Part shown: in pieces, positions 54,109-63,041 of the stretch | How the letters are laid out: each line of letters starts with the position of its first letter | Position numbering within the stretch: position 1 is the first letter of the stretch | Program-made: the position numbers and the translations under genes | NCBI GenBank assembly: GCA_965230425.1 | Contig: CBDDKW010000017.1 | Span: 54,288-118,287 of the forward strand | Length of the DNA: 64,000 nt | Direction: 5' to 3' | DNA from: CBDDKW01 sp965230425 | GTDB lineage: Bacteria > Pseudomonadota > Gammaproteobacteria > UBA1113 | Notes under the pieces: model-generated | Seen by the model: the letters and a program-made list of their open reading frames with translations, nothing else | What the model was told of the DNA's origin: nothing | The model's database searches: none

Positions 54109-54984
54109 TTATCTGACAACACCACGACGAAGAGATCGCGTATGAACTTCCGTCATCCCATCATCTGGCTTAGAATGACCAAGTGAATCATGATGCCACA
54201 TAGTTGTGCGACTTGATCCGTTGAGCTTCTTTAACTGCTTTAGATTTTTATCATGCAATATTGAGGATGGTTCTACAGGCAAACAACAAAAATCATCATC
54301 ACTTGTCTGAGATAAATCAATTTTAGCACCTGAGCTTGTTTCGTGCAGTTGCATAATTTTCCTGTAACTATTCTCATCGCTGAGCTGACTTAATACTCTT
54401 AGTGAAACAGCCCCATCCTCGCTGGGAGAGCTATCACTTGAGCCAGCATTGCCATTATTACTAGAATCACAATTTAAAGGACTAGTACTACGTCTACCAG
54501 TATCGATTAAGTCATTTGTTTCTTGGGGTATGCTGGAATTATCTTGAGCATTTGTTGAATCAACTAAAAATCTAATCGGACCTCTTGCTGGCTGAATCAT
54601 GGCTTTGCTCCACTCGCTTGTAGTCAAGCCATTTGTAGCCTTTTTGCTAAATACAAATTCGAGCCTACGCCTCTTTTCTTTTGGTTCACGAGCAACTCTC
54701 CTCTGGCAGTCTTGCGTCGGTTGCGTTTCTGAGTCAGGGAATTCCTCAATAGGGTCATGAGTATCTCGTGCACTTCTCTTTATGGCTCTAGTTGGAGATG
54801 ACTGGATAGGATCCATATCATCGACTTTTCTCGAATCAGAATCTGGAAACTCATCAATAGGATCACTTCGTAGTTCAGATGGAAAACGCTGTAATCCACG
54901 CGGTCGTTTTCGTGACTCTCTATTAGAAATAGCAGATTTAGACTGCCTGTGAAAATTGTTACCGAACATAATTGCACCAAACAT
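54109..54984 (-). CDS. Disordered orphan protein with basic clusters and a repeated acidic motif
   Basis: A 291-residue Ser/Asp/Arg-rich protein with no recognised domain, signal peptide or membrane segment. The motif DPI(D/E)EFPDS occurs twice (DPIDEFPDSDS, DPIEEFPDSET). Basic clusters SRKRPRGLQRF, IKRSARD and PKEKRRRLEF resemble nuclear localisation signals. The N-terminus is unusual for a housekeeping protein. There is no Shine-Dalgarno before either ATG (54984 or 54969). A secreted effector is possible but unproven. Confidence 0.7.
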   Translation of the reverse strand: MFGAIMFGNNFHRQSKSAISNRESRKRPRGLQRFPSELRSDPIDEFPDSDSRKVDDMDPIQSSPTRAIKRSARDTHDPIEEFPDSETQPTQDCQRRVAREPKEKRRRLEFVFSKKATNGLTTSEWSKAMIQPARGPIRFLVDSTNAQDNSSIPQETNDLIDTGRRSTSPLNCDSSNNGNAGSSDSSPSEDGAVSLRVLSQLSDENSYRKIMQLHETSSGAKIDLSQTSDDDFCCLPVEPSSILHDKNLKQLKKLNGSSRTTMWHHDSLGHSKPDDGMTEVHTRSLRRGVVR

Positions 54985-55169
54985 TTGTTATTGTAGTTAT
55001 TGATCGATGCATCCGAGCTGATCACGCTAAGCTGCTTAGTTATCAGTGTCTTAGCAAGTTGCGATATTATATAGCGCATAACTTAAGTCAACCTTAATAA
55101 CATAACTAACGTTGCGTCTGCATGAGTAGTGAACATATGTGCTTGGTTAATTCTAAATCACACCCACTC

Positions 55170-55186
55170 CTTAATATTCCCTTAAG
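55170..55186 (+). promoter_or_regulatory. PmrA-box-like direct repeat
   Basis: CTTAAT-ATTCC-CTTAAG is a direct repeat of CTTAA with an 11-bp period. It is the arrangement bound by PmrA-type regulators in Legionella, Coxiella and enterics. It stands ~70 bp before the NlpC/P60 gene, with TATTAT (55212-55217) as possible -10. A PmrA-like regulator is encoded at 23608-24279. Confidence 0.5.
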
Positions 55187-55252
55187 ATTCGCGGCTTATG
55201 ATCTGCTCTGCTATTATAAAAGACAGAATAACTTCAAGAAACCCAGATATTA

Positions 55253-56611
55253 ATGCGAAAAATTATACTTATAACCCTGATTCTCAGCTTAGTTGGACTA
55301 AGTACCTTCTTATGGCACTTCAAATTTCGCCATCCTCAGTCTATTGCTATCTCTGCATCCCAAGATGCATTACATTACGTTAAAAAAGACAAATTAAATC
55401 AACCGGTTATAACACCTACACAGCAGCAAATGCTCGCCAGTAATTATTTACAAAATTTCTTTGCTCCCTGGCATCAGAGCAACCCTAACACCCTGCTTCC
55501 GCGCGAGGAATACGTGATTTCCTTCTATCGGAATAACCCAACCTGGGGTGAAAATTACCAAAAACACCAGCCTGATTGGATAGAAAAAATCACTGATAAC
55601 ATGAATTTGGATACATATCCGAACCAAAACCAGTTAGCAATCACGATCCACAATGCAGCACTACGCGATTTGCCCACAAGTCGGCCAGCATTTTTTAACT
55701 ATCGTATCGCTGGTGAAGGCTTCCCCTTTGACAACTTACAGCTCAGCGCAATATGGGCAGGTACACCGCTACGTATCTATCATCGCTCAAAAGATGGCGC
55801 ATGGTACTTAGTTGCTTCACCCTATGTTACTGGCTGGATCAGTAGTAAAGATATTGCCATGGTCAACCAAGACTTTATAACAGCATGGCAAAACCACCGC
55901 TTTGTTACTCCCACGAAGGATGAAATTTCAATTCTCGACCAGCAGCATATTTTTAGATTTTATAGTCGCTTGGGCGGTATTTATCCATTGAGCAAACAAA
56001 CGGATAATGGCTATGAAATCTTAGTCCCCATTGCCAATGAACAACAGCAAGCAGAGATAGGCACAGCAAATATTAGCACTAAAGATGCAACCCCCTTCCC
56101 ACAGCAAGCAACCTATAAAAATATGGCATTGGCCATGAATGAATTTCTCAATGAACCCTATGGCTGGGGCGGTTATTTCCAATACCGCGACTGCTCCGCT
56201 ACCATGCGTGATTTATTTACTCGCTTTGGAATCTGGCTACCACGTCACTCCACGGTACAATTGACACGCGAGCATTTTATTTCGTTACGTAATCTTAACA
56301 ACAGCGAAAAAGAGAAATATATTCTGCATAACGCAAAACCATTTCTTACCTTACTTGGCAAACCGGGTCATGTGATGCTATACCTTGGCAAGGAAGATGG
56401 CCAAGCCATTGTCTTTCAAAGTCGTTGGGGTTTACACAGTCACTACCCTCTCATTGGTGAAAGTCGTGCGATTATTGGTAAAACAGTAATAACATCTATG
56501 AACTTAGGTGAAAAAAAAATGAATGTGAAATCTATCTTACAAGATACATCCTTAATGCGCACACTGAATCTAGATACACCTGCCATAGAGGTGCCAGAGT
56601 CTACTACGTAG
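55253..56611 (+). CDS. SH3/NlpC-P60 cell-wall hydrolase
   Basis: A 452-residue exported or membrane-anchored protein: MRKIILITLILSLVGLSTFLW, then SH3-like segments (RDLPTSRPAFFN; GAWYLVASPYVTGWISSKDIA). The NlpC/P60 cysteine-peptidase domain has YGWGGYFQYRDCSATMRDLF (catalytic Cys), LPRHSTVQL, and KPGHVMLYLGK (catalytic His). This layout is that of gamma-D-glutamyl-diamino acid peptidases with an N-terminal stabilising domain. It should cut peptide stems of peptidoglycan. Possible control by the two-component system via 55170-55186. Confidence 0.9.
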   Translation: MRKIILITLILSLVGLSTFLWHFKFRHPQSIAISASQDALHYVKKDKLNQPVITPTQQQMLASNYLQNFFAPWHQSNPNTLLPREEYVISFYRNNPTWGENYQKHQPDWIEKITDNMNLDTYPNQNQLAITIHNAALRDLPTSRPAFFNYRIAGEGFPFDNLQLSAIWAGTPLRIYHRSKDGAWYLVASPYVTGWISSKDIAMVNQDFITAWQNHRFVTPTKDEISILDQQHIFRFYSRLGGIYPLSKQTDNGYEILVPIANEQQQAEIGTANISTKDATPFPQQATYKNMALAMNEFLNEPYGWGGYFQYRDCSATMRDLFTRFGIWLPRHSTVQLTREHFISLRNLNNSEKEKYILHNAKPFLTLLGKPGHVMLYLGKEDGQAIVFQSRWGLHSHYPLIGESRAIIGKTVITSMNLGEKKMNVKSILQDTSLMRTLNLDTPAIEVPESTT

Positions 56612-56806
56612 TTAAGAAAAATTCGTAGATTTTATTTCCAGAGTTCAATTTATGCTTCATTTAGCTTGTTAAGAAGAACTGAATTAAGTATAAATGAATT
56701 TAAAAAGATCTTCATAAATCTTGAATACACATCAATTATCCCCTCATAGTTCTATACTTAATGTAGTAGGATATATTTCTACTTTTGTAATAGTGAGGTA
56801 TAGACA

Positions 56807-57151
56807 ATGAGTCATTGTGATAAACACTTACATGTCTGCTGTTTAGGTCTTGCCTTTGGTGTTACCTGGGGGTTAGCAATCCTGATCACTGGCTTAATTG
56901 CTTGGCTAGGTGATTGGGGCGGTGCTTTTGTCACAGGGATGGGATCTTTATATATTGGTTATGAAGGCACTTTCATTGGTAGCATTATAGGTGGTATCTG
57001 GGGCTTTGTGGACGGCTTTATTTTTGGTGTAGTCATCGCATGGCTATACAATTGGTTCTGCCGATGCCCATGTTTTTGCAAAAAATCAGAGGATAAGTCC
57101 ACAAGCAATGATAGTGACAGTGGCGATACTGGCAGCCACAGTAGCTATTAG
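56807..57151 (+). CDS. Small Gly-rich membrane protein (holin-like)
   Basis: A 114-residue protein with hydrophobic segments (LGLAFGVTWGLAILITGLIA; GGIWGFVDGFIFGVVIAWLY). A glycine-rich loop lies between them (YIGYEGTFIGSIIGG), then a Cys cluster (FCRCPCFCKK) and a Ser/Asp tail. It resembles small membrane proteins labelled bacteriophage holin in Legionellales, a name of unproven meaning. GAGG lies upstream of the ATG at weak spacing. No phage genes are nearby. Confidence 0.75.
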   Translation: MSHCDKHLHVCCLGLAFGVTWGLAILITGLIAWLGDWGGAFVTGMGSLYIGYEGTFIGSIIGGIWGFVDGFIFGVVIAWLYNWFCRCPCFCKKSEDKSTSNDSDSGDTGSHSSY

Positions 57152-57399
57152 ACCTAATCTCAGTTGCTAAAGCAGTAAGCACAACGGCAGCGTTTGCTGC
57201 GGCTGCTTTTTTCATAAAATTTCACTAAAAGAACATATCTTTGATAGTAACCACATACATAAGGCGTGACTGTGCTTTTCTCTGACATATGATTTATAAA
57301 AACTCTTGTTCAAAATTACTAAAATTGTGAAATCGATTCAATTCTTTGCTATGATCACATCTCTTTAATAATAACAACTAATGTTTATGGAGAGCCCTG

Positions 57400-60372
57400 A
57401 TGGCTAAAGATGATGCTGTTCAAACTATTAGAGATTTTATTGATAACACCAAACAAACTCATCGTTCACCTAATTTATACACCGCATTAACTATCAGCCA
57501 TAAAGGCAGTATACGCGCACGCATCACCGCTTATGATGTTCTTGAAATTGCTCGTCAATTTATCTATGACGAAGTTAATGCATTAAAAGCTTCTTACTTA
57601 TTGGGTAAGTACCCATTAACTGGCGAAGGTACAAAAAAAGAGCCTTATATTTTAAAGACGCCAAGAGACTGGCTATTAGCAGCAACCAATATCAGTGACC
57701 AAGCACAAGATACGAGTATTTACTTCAATATTGGTGGTCAACTTATTGATATTGCCACAACCAACCGCTACGCCTCGGCAAATGCATTGCAGGAAATGGA
57801 ATTTGTCGATTTCATCACAACGGCTGCGCAACAATTTATGGTTAGCACACTCACGAATGAAAAAAATGTTCAAGCTTTGGCAAGTACAACCACACAGCAA
57901 CCCCAGACTATAGAAGAGATAGTCGCGAATGCTTTTCCGATGCTTATGCAATTAATCTCAACCTTCGATACTAAGCATGTTAGCGGTCATGCACAGCTAG
58001 CAAACCCTGCTTATAGTCGATTGCAAGACGAAAATGCGGACGCTGAACGCAACTTAGAGCAGGGCTTAGATAAGCTAGCGGCCATAACACCTGAATCAAT
58101 AGAAGCAATGCTTGCTGATATGAGACAACAAGCATCCGACGCTTCTATGTTTGAAAAGTTCGATATTGATGCATTCATCACAGATACAATTCAAACGATA
58201 ACAACCCAGATGGGCGTTGATCCTAACAGTGCCTCTGAAGAAGCAAAAGCAGATTTACAGCTACTTATACAAAGCATCAAACACGCCTTTTTAGAAACTG
58301 AAAATTATAATTTGTTTACTGCTCTTGATCTCGTGCGCACACAGTTATCAGAAGCTGCAAAGCCTGGAAACGTCCAGGGCATGAGCCAGCCAACAGAGGA
58401 ATTCCTGAGTGAAAGCACTGAATCAACTGTTAAAAAAGTAGCCAGCACGCTAACTAAATCACGACTCTCCCCTCAACATAGACATGATTTGCGAGACTTA
58501 AATAAAAGAGGGCGCTTAAATGAAATCCGCGCAACCTTAGCTGGTCAGGCATTTTTACCCGATCGTTTTATTCCGGTTATGGTAGCTGCGTTATTCTTGA
58601 GTGAAACAAATCGTTATTGGCCAAATTTTCTTGCTACGATGATGATGCTAGACTTAATCGACAGTAAAGAATCATGCCCAGATGCCGCAAATGATGCTCA
58701 TAACTTAAATACCATGTTATATAATCCTGAGGGTCGTACTGACTTTGTGGATGGCTATGGTCGTTTATTTACAGGTGATGAAAAAGAAAAAAAATTATCA
58801 TTATTTCAAGACTATGCTCAAGCACTGTTTAATGAATACTCTGGAGAAGAATTAGAAAATAAAATAGACCAATTAAAATCAAATAAACGCAGGCAACAAA
58901 AAATACTAGGCGAACTTAAAGCCGCCATTGCCGGTAAAGCAAAACAAAACATCAGTGGTTATCACCCCATGGTACATGGCAACTCATATAATGAAACCAA
59001 GAATATTGACCCTTCTAACCCCATAGAAACTGACCGCCAATTAACCATAGCTGAACAAAAAACAGCAAACATATTGCTTCAATGGTTACATTTAATGTCA
59101 CCAGAGGGAGAAATTGAATTCAGGCTTGAGCGAGTTTTTCTCGATGATTTATCACTGCATGCTCATAATGAGGATCTCTCAACATCTAACCATACAGATC
59201 TCGATGAAACTTTTAGCTTAGCTAACACAACGAATCCTAAGGACAAGAACACTGACGCAGATGATGCTAAGTCAAATTCGAGCTCAGGTAACTACGACTG
59301 TTCTAACAGTGAAATTAGAGATCATCTCTTACAAATGTTTAGAACATTACTAAGGTACCGTCTAGAAGACTTCTTACAGCTTTCAAAACAACGCTACCCA
59401 CAAACCAGAGAGGAAACAAAGCACATGACTAGCCCAGCCACACCAAGAACTAAACAAACAGCCAAAGAACACAACACAGGTAAGAGTGAGTCTGATGCAA
59501 CAGTAACTCGAAAATTTGGTATACAACTGCCTAATGCAAGCGCAGAGCCTGGCAGTGATGAAATTCTGCCAGTAAAAATACAAACATCCTGTAGCGAGGG
59601 ACTAGCTCGTCTTGGCATGCCATCCTTTGATGTTGGTGAAATTGAACTTACTGAAGTATCAACTCCAGGGATGTTTGAAGATCATGAGGTTCCTCAACGT
59701 CAGCCAGACATTACTATTGGTCAACGCCATCGAAAACCAAAAGCCAAGCGTGCTTTAGATTTTGCTGATGACTCCTCCAATAGCTCAACCTTACCCAAAC
59801 CAGCGCCTTTGTTTAGAGACCAAAGCTGGTACTCAGGGTTTGGTGCAGCCACTGAGGGTTTAAATTTATTTACCGGCACAGACACGCCTGAGGAAAGGCG
59901 GAAGTTACACGAGTTTTCAGGCTTTTGGTCATCTACTGGAACTATAACGACTCGAGAACAAGGCGGAAAACAAGAGCGTCCAGAACCAATGGACACTGGT
60001 AGTACGAAAAAAAGTATCACTGCAGTTCTCCATACAAAAAAAGCTCCACAACGAAGTGATGAACGAAGACGCACAGAGCCTATGGAAGTTGACACTGATA
60101 AAAAAGCAGATCCTATTACAACTCGTCGTATAGAAATTTTAGATATGTTACATCAAGTTTCTCATGGTGATGTAATTCAAGAATCTAATAATGGCTTAAT
60201 ATTATTGAAATCTGCTGATGGTCAAACTAGTTATGCACAATTAAAGATAGAAGAAAACAGTGTTTGTTTCTTTCGCCGTGGTGAAACCGAGCAAGATAGC
60301 TGGCATATTTTATGTGAAATAAGCGATTATGAACATCTCATTAGCTCAAATCGACCACCAAGCCCACGGTAA
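57400..60372 (+). CDS. Large orphan protein, 990 residues
   Basis: I do not recognise this protein. Residues 1-~600 are mostly helical with acidic and Gln-rich stretches. A disordered Ser/Thr/Lys/Glu-rich region follows (~600-900), with basic clusters RHRKPKAKRALDF and DERRRTEPMEVDTDKK that look like nuclear localisation signals. The last ~80 residues form a small beta-like domain (NGLILLKSADGQTSYAQLKIEE...SVCFFRRG). There is no signal peptide or membrane segment. GGAG precedes the ATG. It is probably host-directed given its composition, but this is inference. Confidence 0.8.
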   Translation: MAKDDAVQTIRDFIDNTKQTHRSPNLYTALTISHKGSIRARITAYDVLEIARQFIYDEVNALKASYLLGKYPLTGEGTKKEPYILKTPRDWLLAATNISDQAQDTSIYFNIGGQLIDIATTNRYASANALQEMEFVDFITTAAQQFMVSTLTNEKNVQALASTTTQQPQTIEEIVANAFPMLMQLISTFDTKHVSGHAQLANPAYSRLQDENADAERNLEQGLDKLAAITPESIEAMLADMRQQASDASMFEKFDIDAFITDTIQTITTQMGVDPNSASEEAKADLQLLIQSIKHAFLETENYNLFTALDLVRTQLSEAAKPGNVQGMSQPTEEFLSESTESTVKKVASTLTKSRLSPQHRHDLRDLNKRGRLNEIRATLAGQAFLPDRFIPVMVAALFLSETNRYWPNFLATMMMLDLIDSKESCPDAANDAHNLNTMLYNPEGRTDFVDGYGRLFTGDEKEKKLSLFQDYAQALFNEYSGEELENKIDQLKSNKRRQQKILGELKAAIAGKAKQNISGYHPMVHGNSYNETKNIDPSNPIETDRQLTIAEQKTANILLQWLHLMSPEGEIEFRLERVFLDDLSLHAHNEDLSTSNHTDLDETFSLANTTNPKDKNTDADDAKSNSSSGNYDCSNSEIRDHLLQMFRTLLRYRLEDFLQLSKQRYPQTREETKHMTSPATPRTKQTAKEHNTGKSESDATVTRKFGIQLPNASAEPGSDEILPVKIQTSCSEGLARLGMPSFDVGEIELTEVSTPGMFEDHEVPQRQPDITIGQRHRKPKAKRALDFADDSSNSSTLPKPAPLFRDQSWYSGFGAATEGLNLFTGTDTPEERRKLHEFSGFWSSTGTITTREQGGKQERPEPMDTGSTKKSITAVLHTKKAPQRSDERRRTEPMEVDTDKKADPITTRRIEILDMLHQVSHGDVIQESNNGLILLKSADGQTSYAQLKIEENSVCFFRRGETEQDSWHILCEISDYEHLISSNRPPSPR

Positions 60373-60377
60373 TATTG

Positions 60378-60821
60378 CTATGTCCTCTCCTCTAATGCCA
60401 ACAAACTTTGTAAACACGCATCATCGGTAGGATTAGACTTATAGTTTGTAGTAAACCATTGCTCCATAATTTCTTCGGCTAGAGCTAAAGAAGTTATACG
60501 TATGGATAGACACAATACATTGGCATTATTCCACAATTTGGCACCACGGGCAGTTTCAGCATCAGCACACACTGCCGCACGTATACCCTTCACCTTATTC
60601 GCTGCCATAGCGACACCTGTACCTGTCCAGCACATGAGAATAGCATTATCTGCTTTTTTACTAGCGACGAGGTCAGCCGCTTCGGCTGCAACATTCGGCC
60701 AAGGCGCAGTATCTCCCATGCGGGCTGGACCACAGATAATAGGTTCATAATTGAGGGCGGTGAGGTATTTTAAGACACTATCCATAATGGGTGTGTATTC
60801 ATCAGTGGCTACGGCTACTTT
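60378..60821 (-). CDS. rpiB: RpiB/LacAB-family sugar-phosphate isomerase
   Basis: A 147-residue cytoplasmic enzyme of the ribose-5-phosphate isomerase B family: MKVAVATDEYTP, YPDVA-like WPNVAAEAADLVAS, the catalytic Cys in LMCWTGTGVAMAANKVKGIRAA, and NNANVLCLS. The glycine normally following that Cys (CGTG) is Trp here, so substrate use may differ. The start was set at the conserved MKVAVATD; AGAAGG abuts it with no spacing, so initiation is unusual. Convergent with the 990-residue gene, five bases apart. Confidence 0.85.
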   Translation of the reverse strand, partial: KVAVATDEYTPIMDSVLKYLTALNYEPIICGPARMGDTAPWPNVAAEAADLVASKKADNAILMCWTGTGVAMAANKVKGIRAAVCADAETARGAKLWNNANVLCLSIRITSLALAEEIMEQWFTTNYKSNPTDDACLQSLLALEERT

Positions 60822-61038
60822 CATCCTTCTAATCCATGTAACTTTAATTAAGAGGAACATATTTAACCACAGATCCTGTATAAAAATCAACCTTCACCAC
60901 CAAATAACCGTCAGGTCAGTGATAAACTTCGTTGGTCCTTATCCTAAGTAACAATATATTTTTGAGTTTAATGCACTAGCTAGTCTATAATGCCCCCTCG
61001 CAAACACTTACTGTTCAGTTGTTGGACTAATTTTATAC

Positions 61039-62373
61039 ATGGATGCCTCAATGCAACGAATAATTCATCGATCTAGTCAGTTCATTAATAATTTCTTCCA
61101 GATCCCAGAGCAACACAGCTCCATCAAGACTGAAAGCCTGGCAGGTTTTACCACCTTCTTAACCATGGCCTATATTATCCTAGTTAATCCGGCCATTTTG
61201 AGCAGCACTGGCATGAACCCAGGCGCAACGTTTGTAGCAACCTGTCTTGCTGCTGCGATTGGTAGCTTTCTTACTGGCGTCATGTCTAACTACCCTGTGG
61301 CTGTGGCACCGAGCATGGCATTAAATATTTACTTTGCCTACATTGTGGTTGGTAGTCTAGGCTATTCATGGCAAACTGCCCTAGGTGCCGTATTTATTTC
61401 CGGGGTATTGTTCTTTATCCTCACTATCACGAGCATAAAAAAATGGATTATCAATGCTGTGCCACAATCTTTAAATATAGCGATTGCGGTGGGTATTGGT
61501 TTATTCATCGCGCTTATCGCTTTAAAAACCGGTGGTATTATCGTTGCAGAACCACACACCATGATGACTCTAGGGAAAATTACTTCACTGCCTACTTTAT
61601 TATTTCTATTTGGCTTTTGTTTGATCGTTGTACTTGATCGCAAGAAAGTCCCTGGGGCAATGATTATTGGCATCATCGCCACTAGCATCATTGGCATTAG
61701 CCTGGGGATAAGCCAATTTCATGGAGTATTTTCCATGCCACCTAGCCTCAGTGATACTTTCATGAAAATTAATGTGAAAGATACTTTACATCAAGAAGGC
61801 TATGCAATTATTTTTTCCTTCTTCTTGGTGGCACTGTTTGATACAACTGGCACCCTACTCGGTTTATTACAACAGACTAAATTGCATAATGATGAACGTC
61901 GAGTTAAACGCTTATCCAATGCTTTATTAGCTAATAGCGTTACCACCATTGCTGGATCTTTAATGGGTACATCAACTACTAGCCCTTATATTGAAAGCGC
62001 TGCGGGTGTTCGTGCTGGCGGTAAAACTGGTTTAACCCCAGTCATTGTTTCTTTACTGTTTTTACTTGCCTTATTCTTATCTCCCTTAGCTAGCACTATT
62101 CCTAGCTATGCAACCGCACCAGCTTTGTTGTTTGTGGCGGTCTTAATGATTCAGCACATTACCCACATACATTGGGATGATACAACGGAATCAATTCCCA
62201 GCGTGATTACTGCACTCATGATCCCCTTCAGTTTTTCGATTGCTGATGGTATTGGCTTAGGCTTTATTTGCTATGTTGTCATAAAATTACTGGCGGGCAA
62301 ATGGCGTGAGTTGAATCCGATCCTAGTGTTGTTGGCTTTAGTGTTTGTGTTATATTTTGTATTTAGGCCATAG
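61039..62373 (+). CDS. NCS2-family purine permease (AzgA-like)
   Basis: A 444-residue inner-membrane transporter of adenine/guanine/hypoxanthine type. The AzgA-like N-terminus (SIKTESLAGFTTFLTMAYIILVNP) is followed by APSMALNIYFAY, FLVALFDTTGTLLGL (NCS2 substrate-site Asp), and GTSTTSPYIESAAGVRAGGKTGLTP. About 12-14 hydrophobic segments. Purine salvage import fits a host-dependent life. Ends before a large hairpin that separates it from a convergent gene. Confidence 0.93.
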   Translation: MDASMQRIIHRSSQFINNFFQIPEQHSSIKTESLAGFTTFLTMAYIILVNPAILSSTGMNPGATFVATCLAAAIGSFLTGVMSNYPVAVAPSMALNIYFAYIVVGSLGYSWQTALGAVFISGVLFFILTITSIKKWIINAVPQSLNIAIAVGIGLFIALIALKTGGIIVAEPHTMMTLGKITSLPTLLFLFGFCLIVVLDRKKVPGAMIIGIIATSIIGISLGISQFHGVFSMPPSLSDTFMKINVKDTLHQEGYAIIFSFFLVALFDTTGTLLGLLQQTKLHNDERRVKRLSNALLANSVTTIAGSLMGTSTTSPYIESAAGVRAGGKTGLTPVIVSLLFLLALFLSPLASTIPSYATAPALLFVAVLMIQHITHIHWDDTTESIPSVITALMIPFSFSIADGIGLGFICYVVIKLLAGKWRELNPILVLLALVFVLYFVFRP

Positions 62374-62382
62374 GTTGATCTA

Positions 62383-62490
62383 TTTTTTCAGGGGTGGTTT
62401 CCTCTAAGGCGAGTAAAAAGCGCTATCATGGATGATAGCGCAAGCTACATGGATGTAGCCGAGCCTTAGAGGAAACCACCCCTGAAAAAA
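62383..62490. repeat. Cruciform-like element with two inner hairpins
   Basis: Perfect 28-bp arms (62383-62410 and 62463-62490) enclose two further perfect hairpins: GCGCTATCAT-GG-ATGATAGCGC (62420-62441) and GCTACAT-GG-ATGTAGC (62444-62459). Both inner loops are GG with CAT/ATG closing. The outer arms end in T6/A6, so it can terminate both convergent genes. Confidence 0.9.
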
Positions 62491-62491
62491 G

Positions 62492-63040
62492 TTATGAAGC
62501 CATCGCGAATACACTTACTAGTGCGGTTGCGGAGAAGATGATATTGAGGATTGCCCAGAGGATAGCAATTTTCACACCTTGCTTGAAGGATATGAGTGAA
62601 TAAATTGACAATAAAGCGCCGCCAATGAAATAAATAACTGGATTAGTGATAGCATAACCTGCGGCAAGAAAAACAATCCCTAAATTACCTAATAAAGTTG
62701 TCTTATTGCTTAACTCGCCTTTCATAGCAAAATGCGCAATGGCAATAATACTCAATAGTATGGGCACACAGGCGCGATAAATAGCGGGCATGGGAGCAAA
62801 GGCAATAGCAGCACCTGAGACAATAATCACCTGCAAAATAATAAAGAAGCTTTGCTTTTCTAATAAAGCTGACACCATCATGATGATGCCACCAAAGAGA
62901 TAACAGAGCTTTTGTGCAGTCGTAGCAGGTAATAAGTTACCATAAATAATGATTGCCATGCCCACCACACCAATCAACACATTAACCTTATGGTTACCAA
63001 TTGGCTTGCTTGGCACATCATCAATAATTGCGTCAGTCAT
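62492..63040 (-). CDS. Multi-pass membrane protein of unknown function
   Basis: A 182-residue protein with about six hydrophobic segments (VLIGVVGMAIIIYGNLL ... FFIILQVIIVSGAAIAFAP ... AILWAILNIIFSATALVSVFA). There are no charged catalytic motifs I recognise. ATG 63040 lies one base past the stop of the upstream gene, with GGAG at good spacing, so the two are coupled. A role with the upstream membrane protein is likely, function unknown. Confidence 0.75.
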   Translation of the reverse strand: MTDAIIDDVPSKPIGNHKVNVLIGVVGMAIIIYGNLLPATTAQKLCYLFGGIIMMVSALLEKQSFFIILQVIIVSGAAIAFAPMPAIYRACVPILLSIIAIAHFAMKGELSNKTTLLGNLGIVFLAAGYAITNPVIYFIGGALLSIYSLISFKQGVKIAILWAILNIIFSATALVSVFAMAS

Positions 63041-63041
63041 T

